From assembly GCA_016181265.1 (NCBI GenBank), contig JACOZP010000002.1, positions 1 through 43,553 on the forward strand: DNA of 43,553 bases, given 5' to 3'. The notes under the pieces are model-generated. The model did not search any database and was not told the origin of the DNA. It was given only the letters and a program-made list of their open reading frames with translations. Below are positions 19,623 through 28,364 of this stretch, in pieces; position 1 is the first letter of the stretch, and every line of letters begins with the position of its first letter. A program made the translations under genes and the position numbers. Source of the DNA: Candidatus Woesearchaeota archaeon. GTDB taxonomy: Archaea > Nanobdellota > Nanobdellia > Woesearchaeales > GW2011-AR9.

Positions 19623-19671
19623 TTCTCTACAAGCGAAAACTATAAAAATGATTTTTATCTAGTTTCTACCC

Positions 19672-20112
19672 ATGGAAATCAAAGATGTCAAACCGAATCA
19701 GGGAAATATTGATCTTGTTGCCGAAGTTAAGTCCAAAGAATCACCACGATCATTTGAGAAATTTGGCAAAAAAGGGAAAGTATGTAATGCCACTCTCAAA
19801 GATAAGTCTGGCGAGATCACGCTTACTCTTTGGAACGATGATGTTGATGCTATCAAAGTTGGAGACAAGGTTCATCTGAAGAACGGCTGGTGTTCCGAAT
19901 ATAAAGGTTCTCGTCAGTTATCCACCGGAAAATTTGGGAAAATAGAAGTCATGGAAGCCGCGGCAGGCATGACTGCCTCGAAGACAGTCTTTACCAACGA
20001 TCCCGGGATGCTCAAGAAACAAGGTGTCGGCGGCGACGATGACGATGATGATGGAGATGATTCGGGTGAAGAAGAGCCGGAAGAGGAAGTTGATGAAGAG
20101 TTCATCGATTAA
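19672..20112 (+). CDS. OB-fold single-stranded DNA-binding protein (RPA/crenarchaeal SSB-like) with acidic tail
   Basis: IKDVKPNQGNIDLVAEV...GEITLTLWNDDVDAIKVGDKVHLKNGW; C-term DDDDDDGDDSGEEEPEEEVDEEFID. Confidence 0.88.
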   Translation: MEIKDVKPNQGNIDLVAEVKSKESPRSFEKFGKKGKVCNATLKDKSGEITLTLWNDDVDAIKVGDKVHLKNGWCSEYKGSRQLSTGKFGKIEVMEAAAGMTASKTVFTNDPGMLKKQGVGGDDDDDDGDDSGEEEPEEEVDEEFID

Positions 20113-20165
20113 GCATTCGTTGAGATACCATATCTTTTATAAACTCTCAGTACCTTCTCACTTCT

Positions 20166-20495
20166 ATGAGGTTACTTCCTTCATTAAAATTGCAAAAGCG
20201 TTACATCGTCTTCGCAATCAAAACGGAAAGAGCTTTCTCTGCTGCGGAAGTTCAAGAGGCAGTGCAGCAAGGGCTTCAGGACTTCCTTGGTCAGTTAGGC
20301 GTCGCTAAAGCATCTCCTTTGTTCTTGAAAGAACGCTTTAAAGACAACCAATTCACTCTTAAGGTCAATCATCGTTATGTCGATGAGATCAAGTCGGCCA
20401 TCATCCTAATCAAAAAGATTAAAAATACTCCCGTTCTCCTTCATTCAGTCACTACCTCTGGTATCCTCAAGAAGGCTGCCAGTAAGATGAGATAA
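20166..20495 (+). CDS. RNase P protein component Pop5/Rpp14-like
   Basis: LQKRYIVFAIKTE...VNHRYVDEIKSAIILIKKI; position directly before psmA as in the archaeal superoperon. Confidence 0.8.
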   Translation: MRLLPSLKLQKRYIVFAIKTERAFSAAEVQEAVQQGLQDFLGQLGVAKASPLFLKERFKDNQFTLKVNHRYVDEIKSAIILIKKIKNTPVLLHSVTTSGILKKAASKMR

Positions 20496-20504
20496 ACTGA
20501 AAAT

Positions 20505-20657
20505 CATCCTAAAAATGCGTGAAACCGTCTTACCCCGTCTCAAGAAATCAAACAAAGATTTGATTTCTGAGCAAGAATGAAGTCGTTGCTTCATTCTTTG
20601 CTTAAAAGACGGGGGGTTTGAAAAAAGACGGTTTCTAAACCCTGCATTTTTAGGATG
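20505..20657. repeat. Complex inverted-repeat element B (three stacked stems plus two terminal hairpins)
   Basis: 20505-20518/20644-20657 (14 bp perfect), 20521-20531/20625-20635 (11 bp), 20533-20540/20607-20614 (8 bp), 20543-20552/20559-20568 (10 bp), 20571-20582/20589-20601 (12 bp, one bulge). Confidence 0.9.
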
Positions 20658-20724
20658 TAAAATAGCCAGAGAAACTATACTATTCATCCCTTGACTAAAG
20701 TCAATGGTTTTCTGGCTATTTTTA
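20658..20724. repeat. Second inverted repeat (B2) immediately upstream of psmA
   Basis: TAAAATAGCCAGA 20658-20670 pairs TCTGGCTATTTTTA 20711-20724 (one bulge); internal TTGACtaaaGTCAA. Confidence 0.8.
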
Positions 20725-20751
20725 CATAATCGGAAAGCGAGGTGCTGTATA

Positions 20752-21477
20752 ATGAATCCACAAAAACAGATGATTGATAAGATGGGATATGATCGTTCTA
20801 TTACGATGTTCTCTCCTGATGGAAGATTACTTCAGGTAGAATATGCTAAAAAAACCGTGCGGCAAGGTTCGACGGCGTTAGGGATAACCTGTAAAGATGG
20901 TGTCGTTCTCGTCGCTGATAAACGGATTGGATCAAAGTTAATGGTCCCGGAAGCCATTGAGAAAATGTTTCGGGTTGATGACCATATTGCTGCCACTGCG
21001 GCAGGAATTATCTCTGATGCGCGAGTCTTGATTGATCGGGTTCAATTAAAAGCACAGCAGCATGCCGTGACCTACGATTCCAAGATCGATCTTCTTTCTG
21101 TCGTCAAAGAGATTGCGGACTTGAAACAAGTTTGCACACAAAGCGCAGGTCTCCGTCCATTCGGAGTATCTTTGCTCGTAGGTGGTGTAGAAGAAGATGG
21201 CAGCATTAAGCTCTTTCTCACCGAACCCTATGGTCTTTATTATCAATACAAAGCAGTCGTCATCGGAGAGGGAGAGGCAGAGATCGATGCCATCCTTCAA
21301 AAGAAATACAAAGCAAATCTATCTCTTGACGAAGGGATGAAGCTTGGTTTATCCGCAATGAAAGAATTTTTGGGTACTGAATTTAACGTAGAACGTGTTG
21401 ATGTCGTCTATGTTGATGTCAAGAATAAACGGTGGACAAAATTAAGCGATGACGAGCTGAAGAAGATCTTGAAATAG
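20752..21477 (+). CDS. psmA: Proteasome alpha subunit
   Basis: GYDRSITMFSPDGRLLQVEYAKKTVRQGSTALGI; ATG at 20752 preferred over the ORF-track start at 20704. Confidence 0.95.
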   Translation: MNPQKQMIDKMGYDRSITMFSPDGRLLQVEYAKKTVRQGSTALGITCKDGVVLVADKRIGSKLMVPEAIEKMFRVDDHIAATAAGIISDARVLIDRVQLKAQQHAVTYDSKIDLLSVVKEIADLKQVCTQSAGLRPFGVSLLVGGVEEDGSIKLFLTEPYGLYYQYKAVVIGEGEAEIDAILQKKYKANLSLDEGMKLGLSAMKEFLGTEFNVERVDVVYVDVKNKRWTKLSDDELKKILK

Positions 21478-21562
21478 AATTCCTCTAGTTTTTCTTATTT
21501 TTCTTAACACTTTCTACGGTAGAACCAAATAGTTTTTATACTCCTTGGTTCTCTTCCTAGAG

Positions 21563-23422
21563 ATGAGGTTGATAGGTATCAGTTTATTGTTCTTTGTCAT
21601 TCTTTTTCTGGTTGCCTGTTCACCTGATGGTGAAGCGCTCGTGGGAAAGGGGTATGCCGATCTCACAAATCAGCAGAAACAAGTATTTTGGCAATGTTGG
21701 ACAGTATCTTGTAAGCCTCTGTTCGATGAAGCACAGAAAACAAAAGATTTTGCTGCCTATCGTAGTTGTTCTTTAGATTGTTATGATTTTGCTACAGAGG
21801 CGACAAAACAAGTGTGGTGTACCGATTCTGATGGTGATAGTTATGTTACAAAAGGAATAGTCAAGACAAATATCTATCCCCAAGGAAAAGAGGATTTGTG
21901 CTATACGTTTCCCAATGGGAAGACTTACCTCTTTGAAGGCCAATGCGTCAATAAAGAATATCAATACATTCAGAAGAATTGTGCGGAATTAGGAAAAGAT
22001 TATTCCTGTGATAAAACCGCAGGAATCTGTGTCCAGAAAGCTACGGCAAGTGGAGAAGCGGTTCTACCACCGGTAGTGAATGTTAAAGATTTTGGCGCAA
22101 TCGGCGATGGTAATACCGATGACGGAAAAGCATTTCAGAATGCTTTAGATTTCATCGCGGGTAAGGGCGGTGGAAAACTATACCTCCCTGCTGGGAACTA
22201 TTTCATCGACCAAACACTTCTCATCTATAACCAGACAGAAATTTATGGGGAGGGAGATAAAACAATCCTCTTTCGCGGCGATAAAAAATCAAATGTTCCC
22301 TGGTATGGGGGACTCACCAACTGTGAAAAGAATATCGGTTTTGCAGGAAGAGTCCTCTTCTGGAACGCAAAATATAATTGTGGCAACAAGAAGATTTATC
22401 TTCATGATTTTATGATCGATGGAAGTAAAGTACTTACTGTTCCCGGTTCCGTGACCATCGCTTTTTCTGCAGTCGAGGATTTAACTATCGAAAACCTTCA
22501 CCTTTTGAATGTGCCCCAAGACGGTATTTTTGTGAGAAATGGAGGAGTTCACACTATTCTTAGAAACAATGTCATCGATGGTTTTTGTACACGTTGGTAT
22601 AATGGCGGAGGGATTAATATTGAAATGCATACTAAAGAAGGCGATTCTGGAAATTTTCCTACGCCACCAGGAGAGACAGTTCTCATTGAAGAAAATTTGA
22701 TCCTCGCTCGGGGACCAAATTTCTGTAAAGAAGATGGGACGACTGCCTGCTCGAGTAATGCTCAATGTAAAACGACGTGTGGTGCTGATGCTGCTGTTGG
22801 CATTTTGGCAACCTGGGTTAACGGTGAATTTGCTCCGCGAGTAAAGATGTCTAATAACAAAATTGAAGTCACCGATAAACATCTGGGCATTGGCTGTCAT
22901 GGTTGCCGTGATTCTATCATAGATGGGAATACCATTTCGCCCTATGAATCGGGGACGGATTGGAGTGGTCTTTTCATGGGGATAATCTCTGAACACCCTA
23001 AAGCAGGTCCAAGCTGGAACTTAACCATCATCAATAATATGATCCAAGGAAATGGAAAGCCTTTCGATGGAAGAGGAATTTTGGTATCAAGCAACTCACC
23101 GGAATCTAAAAAGCTTGTTCTCTCTAAGAATACGATCTCTAATAAGAATATAGTCAGTAATCTCGCCGCTCTTGAAGTAAGGGGATATAATGATTTTGAA
23201 GTAAGAGAAAATACTCTTACTGGAATCAGTACAGTTCCTGGCTTGGTCATTGGTATTTGTGATAAGAATTGGAAGCAAACTACGGGGGGGAAGATCGAGA
23301 GTAATACCATTTCTTTAAATGTTGATAATCCTTCGTATCCTTTTGTTTTGAGGAAAGTCGCTGATCTCTCTTTTGAGAATAATGTCCTCTCTCCGGATAT
23401 TAAACCGAAAGTAATCTGTTAG
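21563..23422 (+). CDS. Secreted lipoprotein with right-handed beta-helix / pectate-lyase-like domain
   Basis: Signal peptide with lipobox LFLVACSPDG; VNVKDFGAIGDGNTDDGKAFQNAL (Pectate_lyase_3-like), repeated N-rich rungs; CTDSDGDSYV Ca-binding-like motif. Confidence 0.85.
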   Translation: MRLIGISLLFFVILFLVACSPDGEALVGKGYADLTNQQKQVFWQCWTVSCKPLFDEAQKTKDFAAYRSCSLDCYDFATEATKQVWCTDSDGDSYVTKGIVKTNIYPQGKEDLCYTFPNGKTYLFEGQCVNKEYQYIQKNCAELGKDYSCDKTAGICVQKATASGEAVLPPVVNVKDFGAIGDGNTDDGKAFQNALDFIAGKGGGKLYLPAGNYFIDQTLLIYNQTEIYGEGDKTILFRGDKKSNVPWYGGLTNCEKNIGFAGRVLFWNAKYNCGNKKIYLHDFMIDGSKVLTVPGSVTIAFSAVEDLTIENLHLLNVPQDGIFVRNGGVHTILRNNVIDGFCTRWYNGGGINIEMHTKEGDSGNFPTPPGETVLIEENLILARGPNFCKEDGTTACSSNAQCKTTCGADAAVGILATWVNGEFAPRVKMSNNKIEVTDKHLGIGCHGCRDSIIDGNTISPYESGTDWSGLFMGIISEHPKAGPSWNLTIINNMIQGNGKPFDGRGILVSSNSPESKKLVLSKNTISNKNIVSNLAALEVRGYNDFEVRENTLTGISTVPGLVIGICDKNWKQTTGGKIESNTISLNVDNPSYPFVLRKVADLSFENNVLSPDIKPKVIC

Positions 23423-23539
23423 CGCTTATCTTTGACCAAATTCCTCTTTCTTGCAAGACATCAAAGAAGCGTATCGGAACCGTTACATTTTTAAATAAGA
23501 ACTGAATCGAAAGAGAAACAGAGAGATAAGAAGGAGGAA

Positions 23540-23623
23540 ATCCGCTGTTAATGGTGTTTCTTTCACTATTACACCATTATCAAAAACGTATAAAAATCAG
23601 ACAAATAGTCTCTCCCAGCGGAT
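23540..23623 (+). promoter_or_regulatory. Nested hairpin leader upstream of rrp4
   Basis: Outer ATCCGCTG 23540-23547 / CAGCGGAT 23616-23623, inner TAATGGTGT 23549-23557 / ACACCATTA 23571-23579; SD-like AAGGAGGAAA just upstream. Confidence 0.65.
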
Positions 23624-23634
23624 ACAAAATAAAT

Positions 23635-24366
23635 ATGAGTAATATTGTAGTTGAAGAACGGAATGTTGTGATTCCCGGAGAAATTCTCGCAGAAGGAATG
23701 GATTATCTTCCTGGCGACAATACCTATCGAGAAGGAGAAAAGATTTACGCCAAGGTCCTTGGACTTGTTTCCATTGCTGGTCGTGTTTTACGGATAATGC
23801 CTCTTGCCGGACCATATGTCCCCAAGATCGAAGACAAGATCATCGGAAAAGTTACTGATATTACGATGAGTGGTTGGCGTGTCGATACTGCGACAGCATA
23901 CTCAGCAATGTTAAATGTCAAAGACGCTACCACTCGTTTTATCAAGAAAGAAGAGGACTTAAGTAAGATTCTTGCCATTGGTGATTACATCATCGTTAAG
24001 ATCATCAATGTCACTTCTCAAAACTTGATTGATCTGACGATGCGCGAACCAGGTTTGCGTAAAGTTACAGAGGGGCGGATCATTAAAGTGAATGCGCAGA
24101 AAGTGCCAAGAGTCATCGGCAAGAAGGCAAGTATGATCACTTTATTGAAAGATAGGACTGGCTGTGAGATCACCGTCGGTCAGAATGGTCTCATCTGGAT
24201 CAAAGGATCGCCCGAAGGCGAACTTCTAGCAGAAAAAGCTATCAAATTGATCGAAGAAAAATCTCACACGGAAGGACTTACCGAACGTATGGAGAAGTTC
24301 CTGGGTGGTCATGTTATTCCTCGTGAAAAGCAGCAGATGGAACCAGCTACTTCGGAGGAAGCATAA
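23635..24366 (+). CDS. rrp4: Exosome complex RNA-binding protein Rrp4 (alternative in-frame start at 23551)
   Basis: VIPGEILAEGMDYLPGDNTYREGEKIYAKVLG; S1 + KH domains; upstream of rrp41/rrp42. Confidence 0.94.
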   Translation: MSNIVVEERNVVIPGEILAEGMDYLPGDNTYREGEKIYAKVLGLVSIAGRVLRIMPLAGPYVPKIEDKIIGKVTDITMSGWRVDTATAYSAMLNVKDATTRFIKKEEDLSKILAIGDYIIVKIINVTSQNLIDLTMREPGLRKVTEGRIIKVNAQKVPRVIGKKASMITLLKDRTGCEITVGQNGLIWIKGSPEGELLAEKAIKLIEEKSHTEGLTERMEKFLGGHVIPREKQQMEPATSEEA

Positions 24367-24367
24367 A

Positions 24368-25096
24368 ATGGTATACAAAGCACGCTTAGATGGAAGAAAG
24401 GATAATGAATTACGTCCGATGGAAGCAAAAGTTGATGTTGTCCCCAATGCGGATGGTTCTGCCTGGTTTAAGATTGGGAATACTTGGGCTATTGCTGCCG
24501 TGTATGGTCCGCGCGAGATCTTTCCGCGCTTCCTAGCCAATCCTAAAAAGGGAATTCTTCGCAGTCATTACACGATGATGCCTTTTTCAGGATCCGGTGA
24601 ACGTATCCGTCCGGGAACGAGTAGGCGGGCACAAGAAATCTCCATGGTCATGAATGAATCTCTTGCACCAGTTGTTGATCTTTCTGCTTTTCCTAACACC
24701 GTTGTTGATGTCTTCGTCGAATTGCCGCAAACGGATGCGGGTACACGTTGCGCTGCAATCTCTGCAGCTGCCATGGCACTCGCTCATGCTGGAATTCCGA
24801 TGAAAGATATGGTCAGTGCTGTCGCGGTTGGTCGCGTTGATGATCGTATCGTTGCTGATCTAGATTATCGCGAAGAGCATATCGGTGAATTTAATCCGGA
24901 ATCAAAAGGTGCGCCTGTTGCAGATACCCCAGTTGCCATGCTCCACGCTTCAAAACAATTGACCTTATTACAGATGGATGGTGAAGTTTCTAAAGAAACA
25001 TTGCTGAAATCGTTGGAGATGGGCAAAGATGCCACTGAAAAGATCTATCAGGTACAGGTCAAAGCACTGAAAGAGCGCTATGCTTCTTCAGAATAA
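24368..25096 (+). CDS. rrp41: Exosome complex exonuclease Rrp41
   Basis: RLDGRKDNELRPMEAKVDVV, RNase PH fold, SGSGERIRPGTSRRAQEIS; ATG at 24368. Confidence 0.95.
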   Translation: MVYKARLDGRKDNELRPMEAKVDVVPNADGSAWFKIGNTWAIAAVYGPREIFPRFLANPKKGILRSHYTMMPFSGSGERIRPGTSRRAQEISMVMNESLAPVVDLSAFPNTVVDVFVELPQTDAGTRCAAISAAAMALAHAGIPMKDMVSAVAVGRVDDRIVADLDYREEHIGEFNPESKGAPVADTPVAMLHASKQLTLLQMDGEVSKETLLKSLEMGKDATEKIYQVQVKALKERYASSE

Positions 25097-25117
25097 ATGT
25101 AAAAGGAGTTACTGAAA

Positions 25118-25909
25118 ATGATCGTAAATCAAGAAACAATAAAAACTTTGGCTGGACAGGGAAAACGCCTGGACGGACGAGGCTTGCGTGACTATCGCCA
25201 GCCACTACAGATAGAAACAGGAATCTCGTGGACCGCAGAAGGATCAAGCCGAGTCCAGATCGGCGAAACAGTTGTTCTTGCTGGCGTAAAATTGGCTATC
25301 GAGAAACCTTATCCTGACACTGCCGATGAAGGTGGTATCATGATTAACGCTGAACTTACTCCGTTATCTAGTTCAGAATACGAACCTGGTCCTCCGGGAA
25401 TAAAGGCCATTGAATTGGCACGTGTTACTGATCGTGGTATCCGCGAATCGAAAGCGATTGATCTCAAGAAACTGTGCATCACGCCGGGAGAGAAAGCCTG
25501 GTTTGTCACGATTGATATCGTTACGCTCAACGATGCAGGAAATCTTTTTGATGCAGCTAGCTTAGCTGCTCTCGCCGCTTTAAAATCGGCGAAATTTCCT
25601 ACTGTTGATGCTAAGACGGGCGGGATTGATTATAAAAAAAAGACTGATGTCTCCCTTCCTTTAGCAAAAGAACCAATAGCGATTACTGTCTATAAAGTGA
25701 ATGGCAAACTTCTTGTCGATCCAACATCTGAAGAAGAAAAAGTTGCTGAGGCGCGTCTGACCATCGCTTCAGATGCCAAAAATATTCTTTCTGCTCTCCA
25801 GAAAGGCGGCGAAGGTCCTCTTACAACGGAAGATATCGCTGCGATGATCGATCTGGCGTTTGAGAAAGCAAAAATGTTAAGGGAGGTCTTACGTAAACAC
25901 GTACAATGA
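25118..25909 (+). CDS. rrp42: Exosome complex component Rrp42
   Basis: [23 protein letters not shown]; RNase PH family; GGAG SD upstream. Confidence 0.95.
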   Translation: MIVNQETIKTLAGQGKRLDGRGLRDYRQPLQIETGISWTAEGSSRVQIGETVVLAGVKLAIEKPYPDTADEGGIMINAELTPLSSSEYEPGPPGIKAIELARVTDRGIRESKAIDLKKLCITPGEKAWFVTIDIVTLNDAGNLFDAASLAALAALKSAKFPTVDAKTGGIDYKKKTDVSLPLAKEPIAITVYKVNGKLLVDPTSEEEKVAEARLTIASDAKNILSALQKGGEGPLTTEDIAAMIDLAFEKAKMLREVLRKHVQ

Positions 25910-26145
25910 AAAAAGCACACACTACCCCAATAATTGAAGGTCATATTGACTACACCAAGTACGAAAAAGCACGGATGATCGGTTCCCGTGCATTGCAATT
26001 ATCTATGGGTGCGCCCTTTCTCGTCAAGCTTGATGCGACCGAACTGAAGAAGATGAATTATGATTCTATTGAGATTGCATTGAGAGAATACGACGCTGGC
26101 GTCTTGCCGATCACTGTTAAGCGGCCTTCGCGAACCGCGAAATAA
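25906..26145 (+). CDS. rpoK: DNA-directed RNA polymerase subunit K (Rpb6-like)
   Basis: [24 protein letters not shown]...[32 protein letters not shown] overlap with rrp42. Confidence 0.92.
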   Translation: MKKAHTTPIIEGHIDYTKYEKARMIGSRALQLSMGAPFLVKLDATELKKMNYDSIEIALREYDAGVLPITVKRPSRTAK

Positions 26146-26212
26146 CGGCCTTAATCTTAATTTGTTTTTTTCTCCATCTATTTTTTAAAATACTTCTCTT
26201 TTTAATCTAGAA

Positions 26213-26509
26213 ATGAATAATCTTATCACTGAAGAGAAACTGCAGAAATATTTTTCTGTGACGGAAAAAGCATTAGCTATGGCCAAGACTGCGTTTGATC
26301 CAACACGTCAAGAACAGGCCGCAGACTTCTTTCTGATGGCACAGTCATATTTCAACGATGCGCGGCACTTCCTCCACAAGAAGAACGATGCCGTTCTCGC
26401 GTTCGCTGCATTGAACTACGCTCATGGCTGGCTGGATGCCGGCGCGCGCATCGGTTTGTTTCAAGTGTCCGACAGCACTTTGTTCACGGTGGATAATACT
26501 ACTAATTAG
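26213..26509 (+). CDS. DUF357-like helical protein
   Basis: FLMAQSYFNDARHFLHKKNDAVLAFAALNYAHGWLDAGARIGLF. Confidence 0.8.
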   Translation: MNNLITEEKLQKYFSVTEKALAMAKTAFDPTRQEQAADFFLMAQSYFNDARHFLHKKNDAVLAFAALNYAHGWLDAGARIGLFQVSDSTLFTVDNTTN

Positions 26510-26610
26510 TGCTAAATCCCCCAAAAGATTTATAAAGTGCTCATCTCTTTAACCATCTATTATCGAGAAAGAGAGGTTCTTAGGGGTTTTATCCATTCGG
26601 AGGAAACACT

Positions 26611-27399
26611 ATGATCGTTCAAAAAGACTTCCTAAACAAACTAAAGGACTTCGGCTTAAATTCATATGAGAGCAAACTCTGGGTTGCGCTCTTATCCCGC
26701 GGCGTATCCACGGCAGGAGAACTTTCTGATATTTCTAACGTTCCACGTTCCCGTGCCTATGATGTTCTTGAGTCACTGGAAAAGAAAGGTTTTATTATCG
26801 TCAAAGTCGGCAAGCCGATCAAATATCTGGCTGTGCCACCTGCCGAAGTCATCGAACGAGTAAAGAAACACGTCGTTGAAGAAGCCGAAGAGAAATCAAA
26901 CATCCTCTCCCAACTTCGCGACAGCGATGTTCTCGGAGAATTAAATACTTTGCATACGGAAGGTATCAAATTAGTTGATCCCACTGACCGCAGCGGCGCC
27001 TTCCGTGGCCGTGACAAAGCATACGATCACCTTGCGTCCATGATCAAACGTGCAAAGAAAAGCATCACGATTATGACCTCAAAAGAGGGGATTGAGCGAA
27101 AACATGAAATATTAGGAAACCACCTCAAACGCGCTGCTAAAGCTGGTGTGGATGTCAAAGTTTCTATCCCTGTATCTGTGAACAAAGAATTGATGGACGA
27201 GCTCGATTTTGCGAAAGTCCGTCAACACAAGAATGAGAACGCTCGTTTCTGCATTGTTGATGGCAAAGAATTAATGCTCTTCTTGACTGACGATAAGAAT
27301 ATCCACAAGAGTTATGATTGCGCAGTCTGGATCGAAGCGCCTTATTTCGTCGATTACTTCAATGCTCTCTTTGAAAAAGAGTGGAAAGTAGGAAAGTAA
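26611..27399 (+). CDS. TrmB-family transcriptional regulator
   Basis: LKDFGLNSYESKLWVALLSRGVSTAGELSDISNVPRSRAYDVLESLEKKGFI HTH plus PLD-like C-terminal domain; GGAGG SD upstream. Confidence 0.92.
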   Translation: MIVQKDFLNKLKDFGLNSYESKLWVALLSRGVSTAGELSDISNVPRSRAYDVLESLEKKGFIIVKVGKPIKYLAVPPAEVIERVKKHVVEEAEEKSNILSQLRDSDVLGELNTLHTEGIKLVDPTDRSGAFRGRDKAYDHLASMIKRAKKSITIMTSKEGIERKHEILGNHLKRAAKAGVDVKVSIPVSVNKELMDELDFAKVRQHKNENARFCIVDGKELMLFLTDDKNIHKSYDCAVWIEAPYFVDYFNALFEKEWKVGK

Positions 27400-27400
27400 G

Positions 27401-27691
27401 ATGATGAAAGAACCGGTGAATTATAAACCATTAGCTTCTCTTACCAGTGGGTTTAATTTTATTTCTACTCTCGCACAGATTGGAGGGGTCGCAGAAATTG
27501 CCAGAGATGCTCATGATTATTCTGTTTCCGAAGGATACATTGGGTTGCATGCCGGTATTGGCATAATGTTATACGCGTCTGGGAGTCTCTTTAAGTGGGG
27601 CGTAGAAAGTGTTACGAGAGGAATTAATGCTCGATATCACTCTGCGCTGGAGAGAAAGCTAGCGGAAATTATGGTTAAGGAAGAAGAATAA
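27401..27691 (+). CDS. Small membrane-like protein, copy 1 of a paralog pair
   Basis: GIGIMLYASGSLFKWGVESVTRGINARYHSALE matches the 28059 ORF. Confidence 0.8.
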   Translation: MMKEPVNYKPLASLTSGFNFISTLAQIGGVAEIARDAHDYSVSEGYIGLHAGIGIMLYASGSLFKWGVESVTRGINARYHSALERKLAEIMVKEEE

Positions 27692-27705
27692 AAGGTGATT
27701 AAAAA

Positions 27706-28041
27706 ATGGCAGAAAATGGGATTAAATTTTTCGGAGCATTTTTTGCGGCATATCTTGCCGTCAATGTAGGAACATGTACTGATAGTATGCGTGGACGTGA
27801 TATTCAAGAGTCGCTGAGACAAGCTAGAAAAGAGATTCAATACGTTCGAGAGGATGTGCAACGTCTTGGAAATCCTGCAATGGATTCTAATGACTCGTTG
27901 GATCTTCGAGTAGAGAATGTTCTTGGTGGTCCAGAATTAGAATCATTCTATACTATTGAGGGTAAACGAGTATATGTTACTGTTGACGGAAGACCAGTAG
28001 AAGAATATTTCCCTTTGCAAGCAGAAAAAGGAACAGAATAA
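27706..28041 (+). CDS. Small membrane-anchored hypothetical protein
   Basis: N-terminal hydrophobic segment FFGAFFAAYLAVNVG; GGTGAT SD-like sequence upstream; tightly packed between the paralogs. Confidence 0.75.
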   Translation: MAENGIKFFGAFFAAYLAVNVGTCTDSMRGRDIQESLRQARKEIQYVREDVQRLGNPAMDSNDSLDLRVENVLGGPELESFYTIEGKRVYVTVDGRPVEEYFPLQAEKGTE

Positions 28042-28058
28042 GAAGGAAACTATTCAAC

Positions 28059-28328
28059 ATGAAATACAACAATCATTTTCTCGCTTATTTTACAAATAGT
28101 ATGACGTTCTTAGGCTCTCTTGGAAAAGTCGCCGGAGTTCTCGAGATTGCTCGAGGTGTTATACATGACGAAGAAAAAGTTCATGCTGCAATTGGAGCTG
28201 TGATTTATGCTTCTGGAACTCTACTTAACTGGGGAGTGGAAAGCATTGGAAGGACTCTCGATGTGCACTATAAGTCTGCCCTCGAAGATGCTATTCAAAA
28301 ACTAGAAGGAAATACTCGTTGGGATTAA
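28059..28328 (+). CDS. Small membrane-like protein, copy 2 of a paralog pair
   Basis: AIGAVIYASGTLLNWGVESIGRTLDVHYKSALE, paralogous to the 27401 ORF. Confidence 0.8.
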   Translation: MKYNNHFLAYFTNSMTFLGSLGKVAGVLEIARGVIHDEEKVHAAIGAVIYASGTLLNWGVESIGRTLDVHYKSALEDAIQKLEGNTRWD

Positions 28329-28364
28329 AGATACTTTTTTATACAACACAATCATTTCTACTCT

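Noticed and set aside
20027-20112. GAT/GAC-rich tract as a microsatellite or CRISPR-like repeat
   Set aside because: Explained by the acidic protein tail codons; no spacer-repeat periodicity.
22481-22996. 171 aa minus-strand ORF antisense to the beta-helix gene
   Set aside because: Fully inside a well-supported gene and with no recognisable domain; treated as a shadow ORF.
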